From the NCBI GenBank assembly GCA_030432655.1, contig JAUILA010000004.1, positions 124,001-188,000 on the forward strand: a DNA stretch of 64,000 nucleotides. The letters run 5' to 3'. Shown here in pieces: positions 8,913 to 17,366 of the stretch. The notes below the pieces were generated by a model. That model searched no databases and had not been told where the DNA came from. It saw only the letters and a program-made list of their open reading frames with translations. This DNA is from Bacteroidia bacterium (GTDB taxonomy: Bacteria; Bacteroidota; Bacteroidia; Cytophagales; Cyclobacteriaceae). How positions within the stretch are numbered: the first letter of the stretch is position 1; every line of letters starts with the position of its first letter. Both the position numbers and the translations under genes were made by a program.

Positions 8913-8936
8913 TCCTGGTCCTGGTCTTAGTCTTAG
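8913..8936. repeat. Short hexamer tandem repeat
   Basis: Two copies of TCCTGG are followed by two copies of TCTTAG (8913-8936). The last copies run into the stop codon of the ABM gene at 8933-8935. Probably a slippage tract without function. Confidence 0.6.
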
Positions 8937-9238
8937 TCTTTATCCTCTTCCCTCACCACCACATGCGAAAACGCGGCGGGCCGGTCGGCAAAAAGCGCCT
9001 TGGTCTCTTTCCATACGCCTTTAAACAGGGCTGACTGCCTGTAATTCTCCAGGGCTTCAGGACCTGTCCAATGACTGTAGGTGGCCATTACATTAGGATG
9101 GTCCAGGTCGCGGTGCAATTCTAGGTGTTCACATCCCGGGAACGACCTGATTTTAGTCTTATTCCGGCTGAAAAGGTGCAGGAAATTATCGATTTCCTCT
9201 TCGCGAAAAGTCATGCGTACGATTCGTATGAGCCTCAT
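8933..9238 (-). CDS. Putative ABM-domain monooxygenase (antibiotic biosynthesis monooxygenase/quinol monooxygenase family)
   Basis: A 101-residue single-domain protein starting MRLIRIVRMTF. It has the order of a ferredoxin-like ABM domain: a first strand, an amphipathic helix (F-L-H-L-F-S-R-N-K), a strand with H-L-E-L-H-R-D, then Y-S-H-W-T-G-P-E-A-L-E-N-Y-R and the helix with F-K-G-V-W. ABM proteins are small, usually dimeric oxygenases or stress proteins acting on quinols or haem-like rings; substrate unknown. The start codon overlaps the upstream SAM hydrolase stop by four bases (ATGA), so the two are translated together. Confidence 0.8.
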   Translation of the reverse strand: MRLIRIVRMTFREEEIDNFLHLFSRNKTKIRSFPGCEHLELHRDLDHPNVMATYSHWTGPEALENYRQSALFKGVWKETKALFADRPAAFSHVVVREEDKD

Positions 9239-10011
9239 TCTCCTTCAAATTTTAGCAATACAGGACTGTCGTACCCCACACCGAGCAGTTCTTCTGCATT
9301 CCCCTGGTTAATTCCGACTTCCAGGTATCCGAGGTCATTAAACATCACGAAAAGGTCCCCGGCCTCGACCTGCCAGATCTGATTCTGGATCCTGCTCACA
9401 GACTCGCGACCCACCTTGATTGTAAAGGGCCTGTCTTTACACAACACCTGGAATGCCCGTTTTTCTATGTTCGTTACCAGGTTTCCATAATGATCCACTT
9501 TTACCACATGTCCGGATATCAGGGATTTATTTGCTTTTACCTGGCGCGGGAGCATTCGTTTGTATTCATCGATTTTCGGGCCCAGGTCGGTCAGTGCTTT
9601 GCCGCTTGCCAGCTGTGCCGCAACCGGCGCCAGTATTCTCCGGCCCGGAAAAGTAGTGTCAATGGGTTTAAGCATATTGATATCAACAGCATAATTTGCC
9701 AGCTGATCACTCAGCAATCCAAAGAAACCATTATCCGGTCCCACAAAATAATGTCCCTCCAGTTGTAAGGCGATAAAGCGGTCGCCCGCCTGGCCATTGT
9801 CGTTCACGCCCACCAGGTGAACCGTACCCCGCGGAAAGTGCTGAAAAACGCTTTTCAGTACCTGGGCTCCATAAGCAATGTCACAGGAAGGAACCTGGTG
9901 CGTGATATCCACAATGCGAATCACCGGATTAATGGAAAGGATCTTTGCCTTGACAGCGGCAACATAATGATCACTTTCTCCATAATCTGTAAGTAAGGTG
10001 ATTATCGCCAT
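9235..10011 (-). CDS. S-adenosylmethionine hydrolase (SAM hydroxide adenosyltransferase, DUF62)
   Basis: A 258-residue cytoplasmic enzyme of the SAM-hydrolase/fluorinase superfamily. Characteristic blocks are the N-terminal LLTDYGESDHYVAAVK with the substrate-binding Asp, the D-I-T-H-Q-V-P strand, VHLVGVNDNG, and F-V-G-P-D-N-G-F-F-G. The absence of the extra 21-residue loop of true fluorinases and the intact H-Y-G-N-L-V-T-N block fit the common water-using enzymes that split SAM into adenosine and methionine. It heads a two-gene unit with the ABM gene. A TATTTTTG box lies about 80 bases upstream on the same strand, and the region beyond is strongly structured. Confidence 0.9.
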   Translation of the reverse strand: MAIITLLTDYGESDHYVAAVKAKILSINPVIRIVDITHQVPSCDIAYGAQVLKSVFQHFPRGTVHLVGVNDNGQAGDRFIALQLEGHYFVGPDNGFFGLLSDQLANYAVDINMLKPIDTTFPGRRILAPVAAQLASGKALTDLGPKIDEYKRMLPRQVKANKSLISGHVVKVDHYGNLVTNIEKRAFQVLCKDRPFTIKVGRESVSRIQNQIWQVEAGDLFVMFNDLGYLEVGINQGNAEELLGVGYDSPVLLKFEGE

Positions 10012-10091
10012 AGGATTTGCGACATTCTCGTTTTAATCAGTTATTTAACTGTGCCCGTCAGAGGCACATTCGGTCACCCGAAATCTGCAGG

Positions 10092-10099
10092 CAAAAATA
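10092..10099 (-). promoter_or_regulatory. Candidate -7 element for the SAM hydrolase gene
   Basis: TATTTTTG on the minus strand matches the Bacteroidota TAnnTTTG consensus and lies about 80 bases before the start codon. No clear -33 TTG is seen at the usual spacing. The same T-run could instead serve as a terminator tail for the hairpin at 10103-10158. Confidence 0.45.
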
Positions 10100-10102
10100 G
10101 CT

Positions 10103-10164
10103 AAATTTCGGCCATTACTAAGGAAATGTGATGATTCCTTAGGTTCGGCCGGAAATTTTTTTTT
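10103..10164 (+). terminator. Long hairpin followed by a T9 tract (terminator-like, no plus-strand gene upstream)
   Basis: AAATTTCGGCC (10103-10113) pairs with GGCCGGAAATTT (10147-10158, one bulged G), and CTAAGGAA (10118-10125) with TTCCTTAG (10135-10142). Nine T follow on the plus strand (10156-10164). The shape is that of an intrinsic terminator, yet no plus-strand gene precedes it within the interval. It may end a small RNA, block antisense transcription, or act as an operator. Confidence 0.55.
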
Positions 10165-10170
10165 CAGTGA

Positions 10171-10221
10171 AAGATCATGGTGCGTCACCTCAATTGACCG
10201 GGCTTGGTCACACGTGATCTT
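10171..10221. other. Three-way-junction-like inverted repeats
   Basis: AAGATCA (10171-10177) pairs with TGATCTT (10215-10221). Inside are two hairpins, GGTG/CACC (10179-10189) and TGACC/GGTCA (10195-10210). The arrangement folds on either strand, so the transcribed strand cannot be assigned. I do not recognise a known riboswitch class. Confidence 0.5.
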
Positions 10222-10306
10222 CAGAGGCGATACCTGAATTAAATGTTACATTTCCGGGTATTCCTCAGCTTATCAGGAAGAAAATGAATAAATTTAAATT
10301 CATCCA

Positions 10307-10314
10307 TATCTTTG
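10307..10314 (+). promoter_or_regulatory. Candidate -7 element for phoH
   Basis: TATCTTTG fits TAnnTTTG. A start near 10321 would give phoH a leader of roughly 98 bases containing the interrupted stem TCAGGC/GCCTGA plus AGGG/CCCT (10338-10381). Confidence 0.45.
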
Positions 10315-10418
10315 ATTAACGGAACACGTAAATTAAATCAGGCGGTGAGGGTCATTTACTGTAAGCCCTGTTTTAGCCTGAAATGGATAGAAATACTCAC
10401 AAAAAGATTTAATCGCGT

Positions 10419-11375
10419 TTGGTAGAAAAAGTAATTACGCTGGATAATGTTTCCCTGATCGATTTTCTCGGGGTGGAGAACAAGAATATAAACGAAGTAG
10501 CATCTGCATTTCCAAAAAGTAAGATCGTTTCAAGGGGAAATGAAATTCGTATCAAGGGGTCAACCACGGAGATCCTTCAGATCAATGATGTGCTGAATAT
10601 GCTCATAGAGCATTATCACAAGTACGGAAAGGTGACGGAGGAGAATGTACAGAATTACCTGGCAAAGGAGGCGGAGGCGGAACTTCCCGACAAGGAGGAG
10701 GTACTTATCTACGGTACCCGCGGGTCGACGATTAAGCCCAAGACCATCAACCAGCAGAAACTGGTTTATTCGGTCGGCCAGAATGACCTGGTTTTTGCAC
10801 TTGGTCCGGCCGGTACAGGAAAGACGTATATTTCGGTGGCTCTGGCCGTGAAGGCGCTGAAAAACAAGCAGGTCAAAAAGATCATCATTACCCGCCCGGC
10901 TGTGGAGGCAGGAGAGACCCTGGGGTTCCTGCCCGGTGACCTGAAGGAGAAGCTGGATCCGTACCTGCGGCCAATTTATGATGCCCTGTTCGATATGATT
11001 CCCGGGGAGAAGCTGCGCTATTACATGGAGAATAATGTGATTGAGATTGCTCCGCTTGCCTATATGCGGGGTCGTACGCTCAATAATGCGTTTATTCTCC
11101 TGGATGAAGCCCAGAATACCACCCCCATGCAGATTAAAATGTTCCTGACCCGGATGGGTCCGCAGTCAAAAGTGATCATTACCGGTGATGTCTCGCAGAT
11201 CGACCTGCCGAAAAAGCAGAAATCCGGCCTGATTGAGGCAACGCAGATCCTCAAGGATGTGGAAGGAATTGGTTTTGTCAACCTGACCGGTAAGGATGTC
11301 GTCCGCCATAAGATTGTCAAGGATATTATTACTGCCTACGACAAACACGAGGAGCAACATATCAAAAGAGGATGA
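10419..11375 (+). CDS. phoH: PhoH family ATPase (PhoH-like protein)
   Basis: A 318-residue cytoplasmic P-loop protein. Walker A is GPAGTGKT at 129-136 and Walker B is FILLDEAQNT near 225, as in helicase-like PhoH ATPases; an N-terminal KH-like region (about 15-70) precedes the ATPase, as in this family. The start is TTG at 10419, since no ATG or GTG is in frame upstream and the alignment of Bacteroidota PhoH proteins begins with the same xEKxIxLDN block. It is followed by a GNAT gene with ATGA overlap. The family is linked to phosphate stress and RNA metabolism, but its exact activity is not settled. Confidence 0.93.
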   Translation: MVEKVITLDNVSLIDFLGVENKNINEVASAFPKSKIVSRGNEIRIKGSTTEILQINDVLNMLIEHYHKYGKVTEENVQNYLAKEAEAELPDKEEVLIYGTRGSTIKPKTINQQKLVYSVGQNDLVFALGPAGTGKTYISVALAVKALKNKQVKKIIITRPAVEAGETLGFLPGDLKEKLDPYLRPIYDALFDMIPGEKLRYYMENNVIEIAPLAYMRGRTLNNAFILLDEAQNTTPMQIKMFLTRMGPQSKVIITGDVSQIDLPKKQKSGLIEATQILKDVEGIGFVNLTGKDVVRHKIVKDIITAYDKHEEQHIKRG

Positions 11376-11797
11376 TTACTATCCGGAAAATTAATGACGA
11401 ACAGGACCTGATGAGGGCATTTCAGATCCGCAGGATCGTGTTTATGGATGAACAGCAGGTACCGGAGGAGGAAGAGTTTGACCAGTTTGAAAAGGAATCT
11501 GTTCATTTTCTGGCATTCCTTGAGGATGAGCCTTGCGGCGCTGCCCGGTGGAGAAAAACGGGAGAAGGCTGTAAGCTGGAGCGCTTTGCCGTGCTGAAGG
11601 AATTTCGCGGAAAAGGGGTGGGCATGGCCCTGGTAAGGTCGGTTATCGATGATATCAGGATGGATGACAACGACTTGCCGATGTACCTGAATGCCCAGGT
11701 TGACGCCGTCCCGTTATATGAAAAATTCGGGTTTACTTCCGTCGGAGACATCTTCATGGAGTGCGATATCAAACATCAGCGCATGGAATTGAAGTAA
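11372..11797 (+). CDS. GNAT family N-acetyltransferase
   Basis: A 141-residue single GNAT domain. It begins with the strand I-T-I-R-K-I and the QIRRIVFMDEQQVPEEEEFD block that resembles the YjcF/ElaA branch. Motif A, which binds the acetyl-CoA pyrophosphate, is R-F-A-V-L-K-E-F-R-G-K-G-V-G near 68-82, and the final P-L-Y-E-K-F-G-F strand is present. The gene overlaps phoH by four bases, so they are co-translated. The substrate is unknown. Confidence 0.88.
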   Translation: MITIRKINDEQDLMRAFQIRRIVFMDEQQVPEEEEFDQFEKESVHFLAFLEDEPCGAARWRKTGEGCKLERFAVLKEFRGKGVGMALVRSVIDDIRMDDNDLPMYLNAQVDAVPLYEKFGFTSVGDIFMECDIKHQRMELK

Positions 11798-11825
11798 TGA
11801 CCGCGACGGGCATTTTCTTGCCTGA

Positions 11826-14480
11826 ATGCGCTGGCTTTCCATCCCCTTTTCGCGGTTCCTTTTCTTATACGCCGGAGGGATCTATGCGGCTTCCTGTTTT
11901 CCAATTATTGGCCATGTATCCGGGCTGATTGCCTTTTTACTGGCGGTCTATCTTTCTATTCTGATATTTCAAACCAGGTTACCGGTACTGCTGTGGATCC
12001 TAATGTTCCTGCTGGGATACGGCATGTATTCATTTCATGAATTGCGTTCCGTTCGTCCCGGCGTGCAGGCCGGGATGATTCAGATCACAGGTCATGAAAA
12101 ATCCGGAAAAGTGTATGACAGGTACGGAGCCATACTGCTGGCTTCTAAAGGCCGGTACTGGAAACGGGACATCAGACGGATACATGTCTATTTCCGCGAC
12201 AGCTCTGTTCGACCGGGAATGAAAATATTTTTTCAGTCTCCGGTTATTCAGCCTGTATCACCCCTTCACCCATATGCTTTTGATTATGCCAAATATTTGC
12301 ATGACCATCATATCGGCGGACAATTATTTCTGGATTCAGGAGAATATTACCTGGCTGTGCAGGATGACGGACTGTCAACTTTCCGTGTCCGGCTCAGGGA
12401 GGAAATCCATTCTTCTATCCGGCGATGGATTCCGGATCAGCGTCACGCCGGCCTGCTCAGCGCCATGGTATTGGGAGATAAAAATAACCTGGATCAGGAG
12501 TTGCGGCATATATATTCGGTCACCGGTTCAATGCATGTACTGGCCGTTTCCGGGTTGCATGTCGGCTTGATATTTATGCTTATTTCAGCATTCTTTTACC
12601 TGTTGCCAAATTATGCACCGTGGCCGGTTATCAGATGGGTCATCTGCCTTACGCTTCTCATCCTTTATGCTGCCATTGCCAATTTCACGCCATCCGTTAT
12701 CCGGGCGGTAATTTTTGCCGGCTTGTACCTCATAGGTAAATTGCTTCAGCGCCCAAATCCGCTGCCGCATGTTTTGTTTCTGACCGCATTCGTCATGCTG
12801 ATGGCGGATCCTTTCCAGTTGTTCGATCTTTCGTTTCAATTATCATTCCTTGCTATGGCCGGGATTGTACTTTTTATGCCGCTGTTTGATCGATGGATGA
12901 ATCACCGGTTGGCCGTTATTGATTACTTCCTTAAAAATATTTCCATGTCGTTATCGGTTCAGCTTACTACTCTGCCGCTCACGATTGCCTTGTTTGGCCA
13001 GCTTTCTCTCACATTCTGGCTGGCAGCCATGGTAGTGGTGCCTGGCGCATTTGTCCTGTTGCTACTGGTGGTAATATTGTTCCTGCTTGCCGGCTTTCCA
13101 TCGCTGCAGGAGTATATCATTCTCCTGATCACACATGTTCTTAACTGGAATGAAATTATCCTGACCTGGATTGCAGCCATTCCTTACGGGCATATTCCGG
13201 AGGTTCACTGGCCGTGGTACCTGATCCTCCCGTTGCCCTTTCTGGTCCTTTTGTTAAAAAAGCTAATGCTTCGTCCTTCACTTACCGCGTTATATGCGGT
13301 TATGGTTCTGATCCCTGGCTGGTTCCTTTGGGCGGGACTTCATTCATCAGGCGCTGAAAACAAAATGGCACTGTTCTTTGACGGGAAAAATACCTATACC
13401 GCCTTAATCTATGGTGAGAGGGGGGTGTTGCTCACTGGCAGTAAGCAGGGAGAGGACTTGTGGGCCACAAGGCAGATCACACCCTGGTTTGTGTCACATG
13501 GAATACACAGGCCGGATACTCTCCGTGATTCACTGGCTGCCATTCCCCGCATCCTAAAATTTGGAAGGCTGAATATGGTATTCTCCCCGAAATCAGATAA
13601 TTTTCCAAAAGGCCCTGGGAGTGTAGTGATCAGAAAAGGTGATTTGTCTGATACACTTTATCTCGAACCCGGGAAAGAATTATTTTATGAAACTGAATTG
13701 TCCATGAGTGAGATTGTGAATTACCGGGTCAGTGAACGCAAGGCGTATATAACGCTTAACAGGCCGGAGAAAAGAAATGCCCTGAACCAGGAACTGGTTG
13801 GTGAATTGAAAAGTGCTTTTCATAAAGCCGCTAGGGACGAGCAGGTCAAAGTCGTCATCCTGGAAGCAACCGGAAAGGCTTTTTGCGCAGGAGCTGACCT
13901 TGCCTATCTGCAGCAATTACAGGGAAACTCCTATTCCGAGAACCTGGAGGATTCACGTTACCTCAAGGAATTGTTCTACCAGATATACACTTTGTCGAAA
14001 CCGGTAATATCCAAAGTTCACGGACATGCGATTGCCGGTGGCTGCGGATTAGCTACCGTATGTGATTTTGTCTATACTGTGCCTGAGGCAAAGTTTGGGT
14101 ATACAGAAGTGAAGATCGGGTTTGTACCTGCCCTTGTGACCGTTTTTCTGGTTCGAAAGATGGGAGAAACTGCAGCAAGGAACCTGCTGCTTTCCGGGGA
14201 CCTGATATCCGGGGAAGAAGCAGTAGCCGTCGGGTTAGCTACGGAGTGCGTGGATGCCGGGGATCTGGATGAACGGGTGGAACGGCAGGCAGAAAAACTC
14301 ATATCAGGCAACAGCAGACAGAGTATGTCCATGGTCAAATCCATGCTGGCAAAGGTCCCCTCCATGTCGCTGGAGGATGCACTCGACTATGCATCGGAGA
14401 AAAATGCAGAAGCCAGGGATAATGCCGATTGCCGGAAAGGGATTGCCAGTTTTTTGAATAAGGAAAACCTTACCTGGTAA
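11826..14480 (+). CDS. In-frame fusion of a ComEC/Rec2-type DNA-uptake channel and an enoyl-CoA hydratase/isomerase
   Basis: One 884-codon frame with two unrelated parts. Residues 1-626 are a ComEC/Rec2-like membrane protein: an N-terminal OB-like domain (about 75-175) and a competence domain with many membrane helices and the signature AVSGLHVGLIF near 239. It lacks the metallo-beta-lactamase part, as many Bacteroidota ComEC do. Residues 627-884, starting MSEIVNYRVSER at 13704, are a complete crotonase: CAGADLAYLQ and AGGCGLATVCD form the oxyanion hole; only the second family Glu (G-Y-T-E-V) is kept. At the joint CCATGAG holds an ATGA, so a late one-base indel would give the usual stop/start overlap. 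Real fusion or sequence error cannot be told apart here. Confidence 0.8.
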   Translation: MRWLSIPFSRFLFLYAGGIYAASCFPIIGHVSGLIAFLLAVYLSILIFQTRLPVLLWILMFLLGYGMYSFHELRSVRPGVQAGMIQITGHEKSGKVYDRYGAILLASKGRYWKRDIRRIHVYFRDSSVRPGMKIFFQSPVIQPVSPLHPYAFDYAKYLHDHHIGGQLFLDSGEYYLAVQDDGLSTFRVRLREEIHSSIRRWIPDQRHAGLLSAMVLGDKNNLDQELRHIYSVTGSMHVLAVSGLHVGLIFMLISAFFYLLPNYAPWPVIRWVICLTLLILYAAIANFTPSVIRAVIFAGLYLIGKLLQRPNPLPHVLFLTAFVMLMADPFQLFDLSFQLSFLAMAGIVLFMPLFDRWMNHRLAVIDYFLKNISMSLSVQLTTLPLTIALFGQLSLTFWLAAMVVVPGAFVLLLLVVILFLLAGFPSLQEYIILLITHVLNWNEIILTWIAAIPYGHIPEVHWPWYLILPLPFLVLLLKKLMLRPSLTALYAVMVLIPGWFLWAGLHSSGAENKMALFFDGKNTYTALIYGERGVLLTGSKQGEDLWATRQITPWFVSHGIHRPDTLRDSLAAIPRILKFGRLNMVFSPKSDNFPKGPGSVVIRKGDLSDTLYLEPGKELFYETELSMSEIVNYRVSERKAYITLNRPEKRNALNQELVGELKSAFHKAARDEQVKVVILEATGKAFCAGADLAYLQQLQGNSYSENLEDSRYLKELFYQIYTLSKPVISKVHGHAIAGGCGLATVCDFVYTVPEAKFGYTEVKIGFVPALVTVFLVRKMGETAARNLLLSGDLISGEEAVAVGLATECVDAGDLDERVERQAEKLISGNSRQSMSMVKSMLAKVPSMSLEDALDYASEKNAEARDNADCRKGIASFLNKENLTW

Positions 14481-14481
14481 A

Positions 14482-16386
14482 ATGGAACCACGTGAGATCC
14501 TTCGGTCGGTTTTTGGTTACGAACATTTCCGTCCGGCCCAGGAGGATATTGTGAATTCGGTTTTATCTGGCAGGGATGTCCTTGCCGTATTACCAACCGG
14601 TGGTGGTAAATCGATTTGTTACCAGGTACCGGCCCTGGCGAGGGAAGGTATTGTGCTTGTTATTACGCCATTGATCGCCCTCATGCATGACCAGGTTGAA
14701 CAACTTCGGTTGCTTGGAGTAAGGGCAGAGGCAGTTCACAGCGGACTTTCCAGGAAAGAAATTGATATAACGCTGGATAATTGTATTTACGGCAATATAA
14801 AGCTGTTGTATCTGTCCCCTGAGCGACTTAAGTCAGAGTTGTTCAGGGAACGTGTGTCAAAAATGAGTGTCAGCCTGGTTGCGATTGATGAAGCGCATTG
14901 CATTTCTCAGTGGGGGTATGATTTCCGTCCGGCTTATCTGGAGATTGCTTCTATCCGTGATTACCTTTCAGAACCCGCACCGTTTCTTGCCCTGACTGCC
15001 TCGGCTACCCCGCCGGTAAAAAAAGATATTGTCTCAAGGCTCCTTCTGGATAATGTAAAAATTTACCAGCGATCCTTTGCACGCCCTAATCTTTCCTATG
15101 CGGTGAGGGTAGAGGATGACAAGGACGGAAAATTGCTCGAAATCCTGACTAAAGTTCCTGGTACTTCCATTGTGTATGTTCGATCCAGGAAAGGAACGGC
15201 CGATCTGGCCCGGTTGCTGATTTCACGTGGCATTGATGCCACCTGGTACCATGCCGGGCTAAGTCCGGAAGAGCGTTCGGCACGGCAGCATGAGTGGGTT
15301 AGTGGCCGAAAACGGGTGATTGTAGCGACCAACGCATTTGGAATGGGGATCAATAAAGCTGATGTACGCACAGTGGTGCATTACGAAATTCCGCCGGATA
15401 TGGAATCTTATTACCAGGAAGCCGGAAGGGCAGGGCGGGATGGCAAGCGCTCATTTGCCGTTTTATTGTTCACGAAACTTGATAGTGAGCTGATCCAGAA
15501 GCAGCTTGACCTGCAGTATCCGGAACCGGATTACCTGAAAAGGGTATACCAGGCACTGGCTAATCACCTGAAACTTGCCGTTGGCAGCGGACTGGAAAAG
15601 TCCTTTGATTTTGATCTGGGTCAGTTTGCAGGTACTTACAGTTTTGAGCCGCTTCAGGCCTATCATGCACTCAAAAGGTTGGAAGAACAAGGGCTGTTGC
15701 AGCTTAATGAAGGATTGCATAATCCGTCCAGGGTGATGTTTATGGTAAACAAGACCGAATTATATAAGTATGAGATCGCTCACGCTGTTCATGAGCCCTG
15801 CATAAAAGCAATTCTGCGTATTTACGGGGGTGAAATGATGAGTCACTTTGCCAATGTGGATGAATCGCAGATTGCCTCCGTTCTTAATACTGGCCTTAAC
15901 GAAGTCGTACGTTTCTTACAGCAGCTTGATGAAGCAGGGATCATCTCGTATGACCCCCGAAAAGAGAAGCCGCAGGTAATCTTTCTGCAGCCACGTCATG
16001 ATGTTAACCGGTTGCCACTTGATCTCAAACGACTGGCTGAACGGCGGGACCATGCAAAGGAGAAAATGGAAGTAATGATTGCGTATGTAGTGAATACAAA
16101 ACAATGCCGGTCCTTGTTTATCAGCCATTATTTTGGTGAGGAAAAGAGCCAGCCCTGCGGGGTTTGTGATATCTGCCTTGAACGCAAGCATAAGATCGAA
16201 GTTGAAGAAGACAGAATTATGCATGACCACATTATGGAAATGCTTGCCGGGGAAGATCTGTCCGTTGAGCACGTGGTTTCCCAATTCAGTATGGACGAGG
16301 AAAAGAAAGTGCTGGAGGTGATCCGTGAATTACTGGACGAGGGACGTGTAAGCTATACGGCGGACTGGAAATTAAGCCTTGACTGA
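14482..16386 (+). CDS. recQ: ATP-dependent DNA helicase RecQ (without HRDC domain)
   Basis: A 634-residue superfamily 2 helicase. Motif 0 (F-G-Y-E-H-F-R-P-A-Q), Walker A PTGGGKS (38-44), DEAH followed by CISQWG near 136, SATPP near 173 and motif VI QEAGRAGRDG are intact. A zinc-binding region with C-R-S-L and C-G-V-C-D-I-C near 540-565 follows, with a winged-helix RQC region before and around it. The protein ends about 60 residues later, so no HRDC domain is present. The ATG lies one base after the previous stop. Role: DNA unwinding in recombination and fork repair. Confidence 0.95.
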   Translation: MEPREILRSVFGYEHFRPAQEDIVNSVLSGRDVLAVLPTGGGKSICYQVPALAREGIVLVITPLIALMHDQVEQLRLLGVRAEAVHSGLSRKEIDITLDNCIYGNIKLLYLSPERLKSELFRERVSKMSVSLVAIDEAHCISQWGYDFRPAYLEIASIRDYLSEPAPFLALTASATPPVKKDIVSRLLLDNVKIYQRSFARPNLSYAVRVEDDKDGKLLEILTKVPGTSIVYVRSRKGTADLARLLISRGIDATWYHAGLSPEERSARQHEWVSGRKRVIVATNAFGMGINKADVRTVVHYEIPPDMESYYQEAGRAGRDGKRSFAVLLFTKLDSELIQKQLDLQYPEPDYLKRVYQALANHLKLAVGSGLEKSFDFDLGQFAGTYSFEPLQAYHALKRLEEQGLLQLNEGLHNPSRVMFMVNKTELYKYEIAHAVHEPCIKAILRIYGGEMMSHFANVDESQIASVLNTGLNEVVRFLQQLDEAGIISYDPRKEKPQVIFLQPRHDVNRLPLDLKRLAERRDHAKEKMEVMIAYVVNTKQCRSLFISHYFGEEKSQPCGVCDICLERKHKIEVEEDRIMHDHIMEMLAGEDLSVEHVVSQFSMDEEKKVLEVIRELLDEGRVSYTADWKLSLD

Positions 16387-17145
16387 TTGTGGAGATGCGG
16401 AATAGGCTGGCATATACTTCTTAAAATAACTGTATACCTTCATCTGGATTACCCCGAAAAAGGCCTCCTTGAAAATAGATCCGGACATCTTGGATTTACC
16501 CCGCGTACGATCTGTGAAAACGATCGGTACTTCCATTAACCTGAACCCATGCATCAGTGCCGTAAATTTCATTTCAATCTGGAAAGCATATCCTATAAAC
16601 CTGATCTTGTCCAGGTCAATGCGTTCCAGTACTCTTCGGTTAAAACACACAAATCCTGCCGTGGTATCATTGATAGGCATTCCTGTAATAAAACGTACGT
16701 AATAGCTGGCAAAGTAGGACATGATCACCCGTCCCATCGGCCAGTTAATTACGTTGACACCGGATACATACCGCGACCCAATCGCCATATCATACCCTTC
16801 CACCGCACATGCCTCATAGAGCCGTTGAAGATCGCCCGGGTTATGAGAGAAGTCGGCATCCATTTCAAATATGTACCTGTACCCGTTGTCCAATGCGAAC
16901 TTGAAACCTGTCAGGTAAGCGGTTCCAAGTCCAAGCTTGTCATTCCGTTCGATCAGGTGCAGCTTATGGTGTTCTTTTGTTTCTTTTTGCAGGAATTTTA
17001 CAATGGAGGCAGTTCCGTCCGGCGAACCGTCATCAATAATGAGTATATCAAATGACTTAGGAAGTGAAAAGACCGCGTTAATTATGTCCGCGATATTCTC
17101 CTTTTCATTATAGGTAGGGATGATGACGAGAGAATCGTTGTACAT
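16372..17145 (-). CDS. Family 2 glycosyltransferase (polyprenol-phosphate mannosyltransferase type)
   Basis: A 257-residue GT-A enzyme without the C-terminal membrane helices of larger relatives. Visible features are V-I-I-P-T-Y-N-E-K-E-N at 8-17, the IIDDGSPDGT stretch near 36-45 and the EMDADFSHNP motif near 94 (DxD). The F-T-D-R-T-R-G-K-S-K-M pattern near the end is diagnostic for the DPM1-like subgroup, which transfers a sugar, usually mannose or glucose, from a nucleotide to polyprenyl phosphate. It converges with recQ, overlapping it by 15 bases at the 3' end. Confidence 0.9.
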   Translation of the reverse strand: MYNDSLVIIPTYNEKENIADIINAVFSLPKSFDILIIDDGSPDGTASIVKFLQKETKEHHKLHLIERNDKLGLGTAYLTGFKFALDNGYRYIFEMDADFSHNPGDLQRLYEACAVEGYDMAIGSRYVSGVNVINWPMGRVIMSYFASYYVRFITGMPINDTTAGFVCFNRRVLERIDLDKIRFIGYAFQIEMKFTALMHGFRLMEVPIVFTDRTRGKSKMSGSIFKEAFFGVIQMKVYSYFKKYMPAYSASPQSVKA

Positions 17146-17212
17146 GAAATGAGAATAAAGTCATCTAAAATAATAATTAATCACGGAAACTTCCGCAATC
17201 GTTTTCGTTGAA

Positions 17213-17258
17213 TTATCCACAATTTCTTAATTGTTTTTCCACAAATTTCTGTGGATAT
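17213..17258. promoter_or_regulatory. Cluster of three DnaA-box-like 9-mers
   Basis: TTATCCACA (17213-17221) equals the DnaA-box consensus. TTTTCCACA (17235-17243) and, inverted, TGTGGATAT (17250-17258) each differ by one base. An A+T-rich stretch lies at 17166-17182. The cluster is in a 256-bp divergent gap between the GT2 and the GmhB-like genes, where no gene is visible. It could be an origin, a DnaA titration site or a DnaA-controlled promoter. Confidence 0.5.
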
Positions 17259-17366
17259 GGCAGATCCTGCCTGAAGCGGATACCCTGTAAGGCTGTTTAA
17301 TGATGTGATATTGTGGGAATTATACTTACTATGCGGACAAAGGGACGCCAGGATTGCTGTATGCCC

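Larger units (their letters stand above)
10012..10418. other. Structured divergent intergenic region (407 bp) between the SAM hydrolase and phoH
   Basis: No coding sequence is convincing. I find a run of hairpins: TGTGCC/GGCACA (10050-10068), a long hairpin (10103-10158), a three-way-junction-like fold (10171-10221), TTCAG/CTGAA (10220-10238), TTCCT/AGGAA (10261-10279), ATGAAT/ATTCAT near 10284-10303, and a two-part stem (10338-10381) in the phoH leader. TAnnTTTG-like boxes point outwards: TATTTTTG on the minus strand at 10092-10099 and TATCTTTG on the plus strand at 10307-10314. The roughly 200 bases between the boxes are unexplained and could hold a small RNA or operators. Confidence 0.6.

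Noticed and set aside
10171-10221. Idea that the three-way junction is a known SAM or SAH riboswitch
   Set aside because: None of the conserved single-stranded motifs (for example AGCAACC) are present, and the transcribed strand is unclear.
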